NCBI RefSeq assembly: GCF_025399895.1
Contig: NZ_JAODUA010000003.1
Coordinates: 538,846 to 602,845 of the forward strand
DNA length: 64,000 bases
Source of the DNA: Streptomyces sp. ASQP_92
Lineage (GTDB): Bacteria; Actinomycetota; Actinomycetes; Streptomycetales; Streptomycetaceae
Direction: 5' to 3'
Of the stretch, positions 17,591 to 25,919 are shown piece after piece. The notes under the pieces were generated by a model. That model was not told the DNA's origin. It made no database searches and worked only from the letters and a program-made list of their open reading frames with translations. Every line of letters begins with the position of its first letter. Within the stretch, counting starts at the first letter, position 1. Made by a program: the position numbers and the translations under genes.

Positions 17591-19204
17591 TTACCCCAGT
17601 TCCATGACGGCGGCTATGGGCTCTTCGTTCGGGGCGATCCCCAGGTAGTCGCTCAGGGCCTCGTCGTCCCAGTTGGTGGCGAGCGTGAAGTCGAGCGCGA
17701 GATGGCCGGCGACCCGGCGGGCCGCGGACAGGGCGCAGCCCGCGTCGAGCAGGGCGAGCCGCAGCCCGAATGTGCCGTACTTGCGCACCACCTTCTTCAG
17801 GTTGGCGGTGACGACGAGCAGCAGCGGCCGCTCTCCCGGCGGCGGGGCCCCGCCCGTGGTGAGCCGCGCCAGCGCGTGATCCGGCTCGACGTAGGCGTAT
17901 CCGCCGACCGGCAGCACGGACTCGTCCCGGCTCAGCAGATAGGCGCCGGCCGAGCCGATGTTCCCGGCGGCCGCGGTCCACCGCTTCACCCACCCGTCGG
18001 CGGTCTGCTCACGAATGCCGAAGGCCACCGCGAGCAGCAGCGAGACATCGCTGTCGCCGAGCTTCGCGCGGTCCGCGGCCGGGGGGCCCGCGAGGCGCGA
18101 CACCTCTGCGGGGGGCAGCGGCAGGCGGGGGCAGGTGGGCCACTCCCGGAACTCCGACTGCAACTTGATGTTCGAGGACTGGTAGTGCGCCAGATGGCCC
18201 TTGGGGTCGAGGAACCGGCGCGGCGGGATCGCCACCGCCGCCTCGTACAGGGCGCCGGCCGGCGGCACCGCGGCGGCGGGGCCCTGGCTGAACGAGCAGT
18301 CGGGGCAGCCGGGGCGGCTCGCGCTCGCGCGGTACTTCGTGGCCAGGGTCGTCAGGTCGATGACAGCCGCATCGAGCGGCAGATGGGTCATCGTCGACCG
18401 TGCGACCAGGGCGAGGACATGGTGGGCGACGAGCCCCGCGACGAGGTCGTACGCGTGCTCCTCGGGGGCGCCGTCCAGCTCGTCCTCGCCCGAGGTGGCG
18501 CACCGCAGACACGGCGTGAACTCCGGCTCCACATACGGTCCGACGACCACCGAGCCCGCCCCCGCCCGGACCCGCAGCAGGGGGCGGCCCTCGCGCCGGC
18601 ACCGGTCGCGCAGCTCGGCGAGGCCCGGCCGGGACCGCGGCGTCTCGAAGAACACGACGAGGGCGTCCGTCGCCTCCGCCGGCCCGTCGCCGTCGGCGAC
18701 CACCACGCACACGCCGGTCAGACAGCGCGCCGCGGCCTCCACGAGGGAGTGGTCCCCGGCCAGGTGCACCGTGGCGCTCCCGAGCCGCTCGGCGCCCCGC
18801 GTCCAGGACGGGTTCACGCCGGTGGAGTTGCCCAGGCGCGACAGGAAGCAGGCCAACTCCGGTGCGACCAACGGCAGTTGAGCATCCGGCGTGCCCTCCT
18901 CCACGACGCCCGATGCCCACAGCAGGGCGAGCGACTTGTAGACGACGGACTCCTGGAGGCCGGTCGCCGCGGCGAGCTCGGCGTGGGTGGCGGAGCCGTC
19001 GCACGCGGCGACCAGCCGGCTCAGGCTGTCCCGCGCGAAGCGGCCGGTGAAGACCTGCCGCTTGTCCGCGCCGTCGAGCATCACCGAGTCGCCGGACCGG
19101 CGCAGCCGGACACCCCGGCGCACCGCGGGGTGCACGGGCACCGCGATCTGCCGGTCGCGGTGCGCGGCCCGGCCGATCGTCTCGGCCTTGACCTCAGCGG
19201 CCAT
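17591..19204 (-). CDS. RRE-E1-like-nitroreductase fusion, second azole-forming module
   Basis: A 537-aa protein starting at ATG 19204, 8 bp after GAGGAG (the frame runs on to GTG 19213). Residues ~20-100 look like an RRE winged helix (VRLRRSGDSVMLDG, then ELAAATGLQESVVYKSLALLWASGVV). A central E1-like part has CLRC and CPDC, a likely zinc tetrad. The C-terminal third resembles a SagB-type dehydrogenase (PPRRFLDPKGHLAHYQSSNIK, then GNIGSAGAYLL and LRLALLDAGCALSAARRVA). It probably binds the leader for the second YcaO and oxidises its azolines, perhaps making oxazole from Ser/Thr. Domain borders are estimates. Confidence 0.75.
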   Translation of the reverse strand: MAAEVKAETIGRAAHRDRQIAVPVHPAVRRGVRLRRSGDSVMLDGADKRQVFTGRFARDSLSRLVAACDGSATHAELAAATGLQESVVYKSLALLWASGVVEEGTPDAQLPLVAPELACFLSRLGNSTGVNPSWTRGAERLGSATVHLAGDHSLVEAAARCLTGVCVVVADGDGPAEATDALVVFFETPRSRPGLAELRDRCRREGRPLLRVRAGAGSVVVGPYVEPEFTPCLRCATSGEDELDGAPEEHAYDLVAGLVAHHVLALVARSTMTHLPLDAAVIDLTTLATKYRASASRPGCPDCSFSQGPAAAVPPAGALYEAAVAIPPRRFLDPKGHLAHYQSSNIKLQSEFREWPTCPRLPLPPAEVSRLAGPPAADRAKLGDSDVSLLLAVAFGIREQTADGWVKRWTAAAGNIGSAGAYLLSRDESVLPVGGYAYVEPDHALARLTTGGAPPPGERPLLLVVTANLKKVVRKYGTFGLRLALLDAGCALSAARRVAGHLALDFTLATNWDDEALSDYLGIAPNEEPIAAVMELG

Positions 19205-19261
19205 GAGTTGCACTCCTCACTACGAAGCTCGACAACTGGGGCTCACCACCGACCTCGCCGG

Positions 19262-19873
19262 TCAGGGCAGCCCGGCCAGACTCGCGACGGCGTCCGGCGC
19301 CGCCGCGCGCAGTCGCTCGCCGCACCGGGCGCAGCGGTCCACCGCCACCGTCGGCGCGCTGGACAGCGTCCCGGTGACGAGGTCGAAGGTGCGGACCGTG
19401 CCGCCGAGTCCGGTGGGGCCGGTGCGGAGCTCGGCCAGGGCGAGCGTCAGCAGACCGTGGGCGATCGCGAGGTGCGGACGGCCGAAACCTTCCGGCAGGC
19501 CGCGCGTCGCCGGGCCCACGTCATAGGGCTGAGCGGGATCGCGGTGCTGCTCGATGCGGCGCAGATAGCAGGCGTAGCAGGCGGTGGCGCCGGGGATCAC
19601 GGCCGGGCCGCACACGATCCGGGTCGGAAGCAGTTCGAGGCCCACCGTCGGGACGCCCCGCTCGAACCCGAACCGGTCCACCGCGTCCCGCAGTTCCTCA
19701 AGACGTCCGGAGTGGACCACCACGATCGTCCCGGCGCGGGCGAGCCGGGTGTCGTCGGGGAGTTCTTCACCGGTGACCCGGACCACGGGAGAGATCGCGT
19801 ACGCCTCGGCGTACTGCTCCCCGAACGCGTCCCGCACCAGATACAGACAGTCCGCCGGTTCCTCGGGTGACAT
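19262..19873 (-). CDS. small E1-like cyclodehydratase partner
   Basis: A 203-aa protein with CYACY and CARCG, the same four-Cys pattern seen at the zinc site of the two larger E1-like proteins, but without an RRE domain. It looks like the C-terminal part of an ocin-ThiF-like protein standing alone. It lies 15 bp after the second YcaO and just before the fusion protein, so these three probably form the second cyclodehydratase complex. Function is inferred from context. Confidence 0.65.
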   Translation of the reverse strand: MSPEEPADCLYLVRDAFGEQYAEAYAISPVVRVTGEELPDDTRLARAGTIVVVHSGRLEELRDAVDRFGFERGVPTVGLELLPTRIVCGPAVIPGATACYACYLRRIEQHRDPAQPYDVGPATRGLPEGFGRPHLAIAHGLLTLALAELRTGPTGLGGTVRTFDLVTGTLSSAPTVAVDRCARCGERLRAAAPDAVASLAGLP

Positions 19874-19888
19874 GTCGTGTGCTCCTCT

Positions 19889-21238
19889 CTACGCGAAGGG
19901 CTGGGGCTCCGGATTCACCGACTCTCCGGTGTGTCTCTCGTGGCCCATCGCGGTCGGCGCGGCGTACAGCCTCGGCGTGGCGAGGTAGCGCTCGCTGTGG
20001 ATGAAGGACAGCGGCACGGCTTCCGGCACCAGCACCTTCACCGCGTGCATGCCGACCTGGCGCGCCTCGTCGGTGGTGATGTCGACCGCCAGGACCTCGG
20101 CGCCCCGCTCGGCCAGCCGGGACACCGCGGTGCCCAGCGGATCGGCGCCGGCCGGCAGGGTGGGCAGCGCGTCGAGGCTGCGCCGCGGGCGCTCGCCCTC
20201 CAGCAGATGAGCGAAGACGTGCCGACGGTCCAGGGAGGCGTTGTAGGCGGCCGAGCCGATCACGCTGACCGTGCCGTCGTCGGGCCGGCCCACCGGGCCG
20301 CGCCGCACGTGGTCGCGCAGCGCGATGCGCAGGGCGGCCAGTTCCCGGTAGATCTTGCCGAGCGCCCGCCGCGGGTCGAGGTCGCAGGTGGCGCACACGA
20401 TCTGGGCCAACGACGGTTCGTGGTCGGCCAGTTGGATCGCGTAGAGGACGGGGATGCCGAAGTCGGTCGTGGCGTCGAAGACGCGGATCGAGAGATGGCC
20501 GGCGGTCCCCGTCTCGTAATGGGCGCGGGTGTCCGCGTCGAGGCTCTCGGGGTCGATCGACAGTTCCGGCAGCGGCAGGCGCTGGAGCCAGGAGAGCGAG
20601 AGCGCGTCCCGCTCGACGACTTCCAGGAGGCCACCGAGGACGGCGCTGCGGATGTCGGAGTGGACGGCCGCGCCGGTGGTGACCCCGCGGGTGAACAGCT
20701 CCGACGGCGACTGGGGCGTCATGTGCAGATGGACGGCCACGGCCGGCACCAGGGCGGTGCGTCTGTGCGTGAGCGAGCGGGCCCGCACCCAGCGGATGGG
20801 GACGGACGGGTCGTAGGGCACCAGGCCGCAGTCGGCGCGGGCGAACTCGCCGTCGGAACACCGCGGCCACCGCGAGGGCGAGACGTATTCCTCGGTGAGG
20901 TCCGCCTCGGCGGCCACCAGGATGTCGTCGTCGTGCCAGGAGCACACCGAGTACCGCTCAAGCGCCTCGGCGATGGAGACGAGCCGGGCGCGCTCACCGC
21001 CGAGCGCGCTGCCGACGCCGTTGACGTTGCCCATGTCGCCGCTGTCGCGCCAGCCGCGCAGACTGGTCAGCACCTGTGACGGGTCACCGATGCTGGAGAC
21101 GTGGACGGCGAACGCGGGGTCGCCCTCGGTGGCCGGAACCGCGGTCGTGCGGGACACCAGGCCGTAGGGCGAGACCAGTGAGGCGATGCGCCGCAACTCG
21201 GGCGCGCTGACAGCTTCCGACTTCCCCCGTGGCACCAC
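19889..21238 (-). CDS. second YcaO-domain cyclodehydratase
   Basis: A 449-aa YcaO protein, first gene of the thiopeptide operon. YcaO landmarks are the GSALGGERARLVSIAEALERYS nucleotide-binding segment, GVTTGAAVHSDIRSAVLGGLLE and VVERDALSLSWLQR. Its C-terminus is NPEPQPFA, with prolines but not the PxPxP end of the first YcaO. Two YcaO sets are expected where a thiopeptide carries both thiazole and oxazole rings; here this set would act on Ser or Thr. The start may be GTG 21238 or the next GTG 21235, which is better spaced from GGGGGG. Confidence 0.88.
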   Translation of the reverse strand: MVPRGKSEAVSAPELRRIASLVSPYGLVSRTTAVPATEGDPAFAVHVSSIGDPSQVLTSLRGWRDSGDMGNVNGVGSALGGERARLVSIAEALERYSVCSWHDDDILVAAEADLTEEYVSPSRWPRCSDGEFARADCGLVPYDPSVPIRWVRARSLTHRRTALVPAVAVHLHMTPQSPSELFTRGVTTGAAVHSDIRSAVLGGLLEVVERDALSLSWLQRLPLPELSIDPESLDADTRAHYETGTAGHLSIRVFDATTDFGIPVLYAIQLADHEPSLAQIVCATCDLDPRRALGKIYRELAALRIALRDHVRRGPVGRPDDGTVSVIGSAAYNASLDRRHVFAHLLEGERPRRSLDALPTLPAGADPLGTAVSRLAERGAEVLAVDITTDEARQVGMHAVKVLVPEAVPLSFIHSERYLATPRLYAAPTAMGHERHTGESVNPEPQPFA

Positions 21239-21268
21239 GAACCCCCCGTCGCGATCTTCCGGTTATCG

Positions 21269-21311
21269 ACCTTGCACGGCCTCCCGGGAACTTGTCAAGC
21301 AACATAGTTGC
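21269..21311 (-). promoter_or_regulatory. promoter of the thiopeptide operon with adjoining inverted repeat
   Basis: On the minus strand a perfect TTGACA (21298-21293) is followed after 18 bp by CAAGGT (21274-21269), placing the transcript start about 25 bp before the second YcaO gene. Directly upstream of the -35 is GCAAC-ATA-GTTGC (21299-21311), a possible operator. The 21239-21594 gap holds no gene; it is the divergent promoter region shared with the trypco2 gene. Confidence 0.65.
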
Positions 21312-21594
21312 AATACTCCGGCACCCCGTCGGGCCGCCCCAACTGCCGTTTCGGCGGGGCGAGTTAGTTTCGTGCGACCCCGTCGACCTGCGGATTTTCG
21401 GTGTCCCGGAGCCCGCTCGTCCGGCACCGGACTCCGACGGGTCCCGACCCGTCGACGACGGCCTGCCGATGTGATAGGCCTGAGGGTGCGCCTGGCTCGA
21501 AGTCGACGGGAGACAGGGCCCGTCGGCGGGCGCTGGGTATGCTCGACGGGCCGGGTGAACCGGGCGGTGTCGGGCGAGACGCGGGGGCGCTGGG

Positions 21595-21906
21595 GTGGAC
21601 GACGCGGTGGAACTGGCCGACATGATCGCCCAGTTGAGAGCCGAGCTGAGCCGCGCCATGGCCGACGGCGAAGGCGATGGCCTGCGGTTCCAGGCGGAGA
21701 AGCTCGACCTCGAACTGACCGTGGGCGTCGAGCGGAGCCGCGAGCCGGGCGCCAAGGTGCGGTTCTGGGTGTTCGACGTGCACCACAGCGCGCGCACCGC
21801 CCAGACGGTCACCCAGCGCATCACGCTCACGCTCAGACCCGTCGCCGCGGGCGACCCCGACCGGCCGGCGCTGATCTCCGGGGACGAACTGCTCGATGAG
21901 ACCTGA
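21595..21906 (+). CDS. trypco2-domain protein
   Basis: A 103-aa protein starting at GTG 21595. An N-terminal helix (VELADMIAQLRAELSRAMADGEG) is followed by strands (LRFQAEKLDLELTVGVER, AKVRFWVFDVHHS) and QRITLTLRPV. This fits the 'trypsin-co-occurring domain 2' described for bacterial conflict and signalling operons that pair it with a trypsin-like protease. It overlaps the protease gene by 11 bp, so they are translationally coupled. Possibly a sensor or adaptor that controls the protease; its ligand is unknown. Confidence 0.75.
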   Translation: MDDAVELADMIAQLRAELSRAMADGEGDGLRFQAEKLDLELTVGVERSREPGAKVRFWVFDVHHSARTAQTVTQRITLTLRPVAAGDPDRPALISGDELLDET

Positions 21907-24847
21907 GTCCGTGGCCGACGGGCCAGGGCTCGACCCGCACCGGATCGCCGAGATCATCGTCGAGACCGGCGCCGGCCGCAGACGCGGTTCCGGCTACCGC
22001 GTCTCCGCCTCCGCCGTCCTGACCGCCGCCCATGTGGTCGCCGACGCGACCGCCCTGGTCGTACGGTGCGACGCCGACCGGGACGGCGAATGGTCGGCCC
22101 CGGCGACCGTGACCTGGGCGGACCGGCACAGCGACCTCGCCGTCCTGGGCGTCGAGCCGCCGCCGGGCGCCCCCGCGGTGGTCGAGCCGTCCCGCTTCGG
22201 ACGCGTCGCCGACGACCGGCACGGGGTGGTCGACGTGTGTGCCGCCGGGTTTCCGCTGTGGAAGCGCCGCACCCGCCGCGAGGGCACCTTCCGCGAACTG
22301 CACCAGGCGGACGGGACCGTGGCCGCCCTGTCCAACCTGCGCACCGGCACCCTGGAGATGACGGTCGCCCCGGCCGGCGCGGACCCCGACCCCGGAGCCT
22401 CGCCCTGGGCGGGGATGTCCGGCGCCGCGGTGTGGGCCGGCCACCTCATCATCGGCGTCGTCGCCGAACACCACCGCTCGGAGGGCCCCGGCCGGCTCAC
22501 CGCGGTACGCCTGGACCACGCCCTGCGCGGACTCGCCGACGGCAGGCGTACGGAACTGACCAGGCTCCTCGGCCTCGGCGACCGCGAACCGCTGCCGCTC
22601 GCCGGGCCCGTGGAGCCACCCGGCGAACGGGTCCCCGACCTGCGGGTGGTGGGCGTTCCCGTCGCGTACGGGATCGAGCTGTTCAAGAACCGCACCAGTG
22701 AACGCGACGCCGTGGCACGCCACTTGAGCGACCCCACGATCCGGATGGTCACCATCACCGGCCCGCGCGGCATAGGAAAGAGCGCGCTGGCCGCGAAGGT
22801 CATGGACCTCCTGGACCGGGGCTCATGGCCGGGCACCGTCCAGGGCCCGGTCCCGTCCGGCCTGATCAACCTCTCCACCCGGACCTCCGGGATCTCCCTG
22901 GAGCGGCTCTACTTCGACTGCGCGCGGCTGCTCGGCCCCGAGTGCCTGGCGCGGCTGCGGGACGTCTGGAGCGCGGGCGGCACGGCGCGGGAACGGCTCG
23001 CCGAGCTGCACGCGGCCCTCGGCGAGCGGCTCATCGTCGTCCTCATGGACAACCTGGAGGACCTGCTCGACGACGACGGCAGCGTCGCCGACGAGGAACT
23101 CGCCGTCATCCTCGACTGGCTCTTCCGGGTCCGCTCCACCCCGCGGCTGCTGGTCACCAGCCAGGTGCCGGTGCGCCTGGCCCCCGAACTGCGGCGCTTC
23201 GCCGCCCACATCGAACTCTCCGAGGGTCTCGGCCCCGCGGAGGCCGCCGCCCTGCTGCGCGAACTCGACCGGGACGGCAGCCTCGGCATGGCGGAACTGT
23301 CCGACGACGAACTGCTGCACGCCGCCGTCCATGTACATGGCGTCCCGCGCGCTCTGGAACTGCTCATCGGCGCGCTCGCCGACGACACGGTGCTGCTGCC
23401 CAGCCTCCAAGACGTACTCAAAGACTTCACCCGGCGCCACGACGTCGTCGCCGACCTCGCACAGGATCGCTACAAACGCCTCGACGCACGGGCGCACGCC
23501 GTCCTCGGCGTACTCGCCGCGCTGCGCACGCCGGTCGGACAGGACGCCGTCGAGGAGATCCTCGCCGGGCTCGACCCCGAGCTGCCCGCGGCCCCCGTCC
23601 TCATCTCCCTCGTCCGCAGACATCTGGTCTCCGTGGACCGCGCGCACCGCACCTTCGCGCTGCACCCGCTGGACGCGGAGATCGCCTACGGGCGCATGCC
23701 CCGCAACGGACCCCACAGGAGGCAGGCAGTGGAACGGCAGATCGCGTCCTGGTACGAGCGCCGGAGCCGGCCGCGCGGAGAGTGGCGCACCCTGGAGGAC
23801 ATCGAGCCGAACCGGCGCCGCTTCCACCACCTCGTACGCGCCGGTGACCACGACGACGCCGCGCGGGCGCTGTGCGAGATCAGCGAATGGCTGGTGTGGC
23901 ACGGCTCGGTCCTTGCCGCGGTCACGATGCATCTGGCCGTCGAGGAACACATCCAGGACGAGCGGGTGCGCCTCGCCCACGCGGTTGCCTACGGGCACGC
24001 CCGGCTCAGCGCGGGCCCGATGGAGCAGGCGGTCCGGCTGTTCGCCGAGGCGGCGACCCTGGCCGAACGCCTCGGCGACCGGCCCGCGCTCCAGAACGCG
24101 CTGTTCGGACTCGGTGACGCCCACCGCCAGCTCGGCGACCAGGGGGCCACGATCGTCCCGCTCACCCGCGCCGCCGATCTGGCCCGTGAACTCGGCGACA
24201 CCGAGCGGGAGGTGCACGCGCTGCTCTCCCTCAGTCTCGCCCACAGCTACCTCGGCGACGGCGAGAGCGCCCTGGCCGTCGCCGAGCGCCTCTCCCAACT
24301 CGCCGCCAGCGAAGGGGACTTGCTCACCGTCGCCCGCGCGGGCAACGCCCGTACCATCGCCCTGCTCACCCTGGGCCGCTGGCAGGAGACCGCCGACGCG
24401 GGCGCCGGGACGGCCCGCGCCTATCGCGCCGCCGACAGCCAGGAGGCCATCGCGTACGCCCTCAACGCCCAGGGCATCGCCCTGCTGGCCCTGGACGCCC
24501 CGGCCCGCGCGGCCACCGTCCTGGAGGAGGCCCGCCACGAGGCATCCCTGATGGAGAACCCCCGGGCCGAGGGGGTCTGTCTGCTGAACCTGGCCTGGGC
24601 GTACTGGTGCGACGGTCGCCTTGAGGAGTCCGCCGCCACCGCCGACCGCGCCTCCGCCGCCCTCGACATCGCCGGAGCCACCCAGGCGGACGCCGCCCGC
24701 GCGCTGTCCCGGGCCGCCCGGGCCCTCCCTTCGTCCCCGCGCACGGCCGCCGGATCCCTGACCCGGGCGGCCGCCGCGCTGGACGGCAACGCCGAGGTGA
24801 TCAGGCCGAGTTGGGTACGGGAGGGGGCGGGGCGGGTGGGGGAGTGA
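21896..24847 (+). CDS. trypsin-like protease / STAND-type NTPase / TPR fusion protein
   Basis: A 983-aa protein. Residues ~15-210 form a trypsin-fold protease with the whole triad visible: His in LTAAHVV, Asp in HSDLAVL, Ser in GMSGAAVW. Residues ~265-560 are a P-loop NTPase with Walker A GPRGIGKSAL and Walker B LIVVLMDNLEDLL, followed by a winged-helix-like region. From ~620 to 960 are helical TPR-type repeats (ALFGLGDAHRQLGD, ALLSLSLAHSYLGD). No signal peptide is present, so it acts in the cytoplasm. The architecture resembles NLR-like conflict proteins: TPRs sense, the NTPase oligomerises, the protease is the effector. It does not look biosynthetic. Confidence 0.85.
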   Translation: MRPESVADGPGLDPHRIAEIIVETGAGRRRGSGYRVSASAVLTAAHVVADATALVVRCDADRDGEWSAPATVTWADRHSDLAVLGVEPPPGAPAVVEPSRFGRVADDRHGVVDVCAAGFPLWKRRTRREGTFRELHQADGTVAALSNLRTGTLEMTVAPAGADPDPGASPWAGMSGAAVWAGHLIIGVVAEHHRSEGPGRLTAVRLDHALRGLADGRRTELTRLLGLGDREPLPLAGPVEPPGERVPDLRVVGVPVAYGIELFKNRTSERDAVARHLSDPTIRMVTITGPRGIGKSALAAKVMDLLDRGSWPGTVQGPVPSGLINLSTRTSGISLERLYFDCARLLGPECLARLRDVWSAGGTARERLAELHAALGERLIVVLMDNLEDLLDDDGSVADEELAVILDWLFRVRSTPRLLVTSQVPVRLAPELRRFAAHIELSEGLGPAEAAALLRELDRDGSLGMAELSDDELLHAAVHVHGVPRALELLIGALADDTVLLPSLQDVLKDFTRRHDVVADLAQDRYKRLDARAHAVLGVLAALRTPVGQDAVEEILAGLDPELPAAPVLISLVRRHLVSVDRAHRTFALHPLDAEIAYGRMPRNGPHRRQAVERQIASWYERRSRPRGEWRTLEDIEPNRRRFHHLVRAGDHDDAARALCEISEWLVWHGSVLAAVTMHLAVEEHIQDERVRLAHAVAYGHARLSAGPMEQAVRLFAEAATLAERLGDRPALQNALFGLGDAHRQLGDQGATIVPLTRAADLARELGDTEREVHALLSLSLAHSYLGDGESALAVAERLSQLAASEGDLLTVARAGNARTIALLTLGRWQETADAGAGTARAYRAADSQEAIAYALNAQGIALLALDAPARAATVLEEARHEASLMENPRAEGVCLLNLAWAYWCDGRLEESAATADRASAALDIAGATQADAARALSRAARALPSSPRTAAGSLTRAAAALDGNAEVIRPSWVREGAGRVGE

Positions 24848-24864
24848 CGTCGGCGGAGTGACGG

Positions 24865-25539
24865 TCACCCGAGGAGTGGGCCGGGCAGCGCCACCGCCGC
24901 CAGGAGGAGTTCCGGTGAGGCCAGCCAGCGGCCCTCCAGGACGGTTTCGCCGGGGCGCCCGGGCAGGACCACCGCCCGGAACGTTCCCTCCGCCCCGCCG
25001 AAGGTGACCCCGATGTCGTGGAACCCGTTCGGCCTGGCCCCGCCGTGCCGCACCCCTTGCGGGAACCACGCCTTGAACGCCGCCTCCTTCGCGCAGAACA
25101 GCAGCCGGTCCCAGCGGACGGCGGGAGCGCGGTGGAGGAGGGCGGCCAGCTCGTCCTGTTCGGCGGGCAGGGCCACGGCCGTCAGGACGCCGTCCCGCAG
25201 CGGGCGGTGCGGCTCCGCGTCGATGCCCAGCGCCCCTACGTCACCGTGCCGGGCGACGACCGCCGCCCGGTAGCCGCGGCAGTGGGTCATGCTGCCCACG
25301 ATCCCGGGCGGCCAGCGCGGGGCGCCCCACTCGTCCGGGAGCAGCGGGGCCGGGCCCGCGCCCAGTGTCTTCAGGGCCGCGCGGGCGCAGTGCCGCACCG
25401 TGGTGAATTCCCGGCGCCGCCCGGCGCCGACCCCCGCCACCAGCGCGCGCTCCTCGGGGAAGAGGCCGCTGCCTTCGGGAACATCCCCCAAGTGTTCCTT
25501 TGCGGCGGTGCCGGGGTGGGGGAACAGCGTCTCGATCAA
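24865..25539 (-). CDS. Sfp/EntD-type 4'-phosphopantetheinyl transferase
   Basis: A 224-aa PPTase that activates carrier proteins with phosphopantetheine from CoA. Motifs are RREFTTVRHCARAAL, PPGIVGSMTHCRGY, the Mg-binding GIDAEP near residue 127 and FCAKEAAFKAWFP near residue 170. It starts with TTG overlapping the ACP stop (TTGA). It is the third gene of the FAAL-ACP-PPTase operon and is the obvious activator of the carrier domains in the lipopeptide cluster. Confidence 0.93.
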   Translation of the reverse strand: MIETLFPHPGTAAKEHLGDVPEGSGLFPEERALVAGVGAGRRREFTTVRHCARAALKTLGAGPAPLLPDEWGAPRWPPGIVGSMTHCRGYRAAVVARHGDVGALGIDAEPHRPLRDGVLTAVALPAEQDELAALLHRAPAVRWDRLLFCAKEAAFKAWFPQGVRHGGARPNGFHDIGVTFGGAEGTFRAVVLPGRPGETVLEGRWLASPELLLAAVALPGPLLG

Positions 25540-25919
25540 GGGGTGCCCCGCCGGCCGGGGCCATCCTGTGAACCGACGGAGTCCCGGGGGCCGGCCGTGC
25601 CCCGCGCGGCCAGCGCCGCGACCACGTCCTGCGCCACCTCCGTCACGCTCGGCCGGTGGACGAGGAGCGCCCGGTCGATGCTCACCCCGCAGCGTTCGCC
25701 CAGCCGCCGGGTCAGCCAGGTGCCGGCCATCGAGTCGATGCCGTACGCGCTGAGCGGCACGTCCTGGTCGATCAGGTCGTGGTCCAACTGAAGGTGTTCG
25801 GCGAGGAGTTGGGTGAGATGGTCGGCCACTTGGCGCTCGGTGACAGTGACAGTGACGCCGGCGGCGGTCGCGGTCGCGGTGGCCGGCGCGGCCTCCCGGC
25901 CGCTCGTGGGGATGCTCAT
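25536..25919 (-). CDS. acyl carrier protein for FAAL-activated fatty acid
   Basis: A 127-aa protein with one carrier domain: phosphopantetheine Ser in YGIDSMAGTWL, preceded by LLAEHLQLDHDLIDQDVPLS. Low-complexity tails flank it (an Ala/Thr/Val-rich N-terminus and a Gly-rich C-terminus). It overlaps the FAAL stop as ATGA and the PPTase start as TTGA. It probably receives the acyl group from the ligase and passes it to the starter C domain of the NRPS or to the ketosynthases. Confidence 0.88.
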   Translation of the reverse strand: MSIPTSGREAAPATATATAAGVTVTVTERQVADHLTQLLAEHLQLDHDLIDQDVPLSAYGIDSMAGTWLTRRLGERCGVSIDRALLVHRPSVTEVAQDVVAALAARGTAGPRDSVGSQDGPGRRGTP

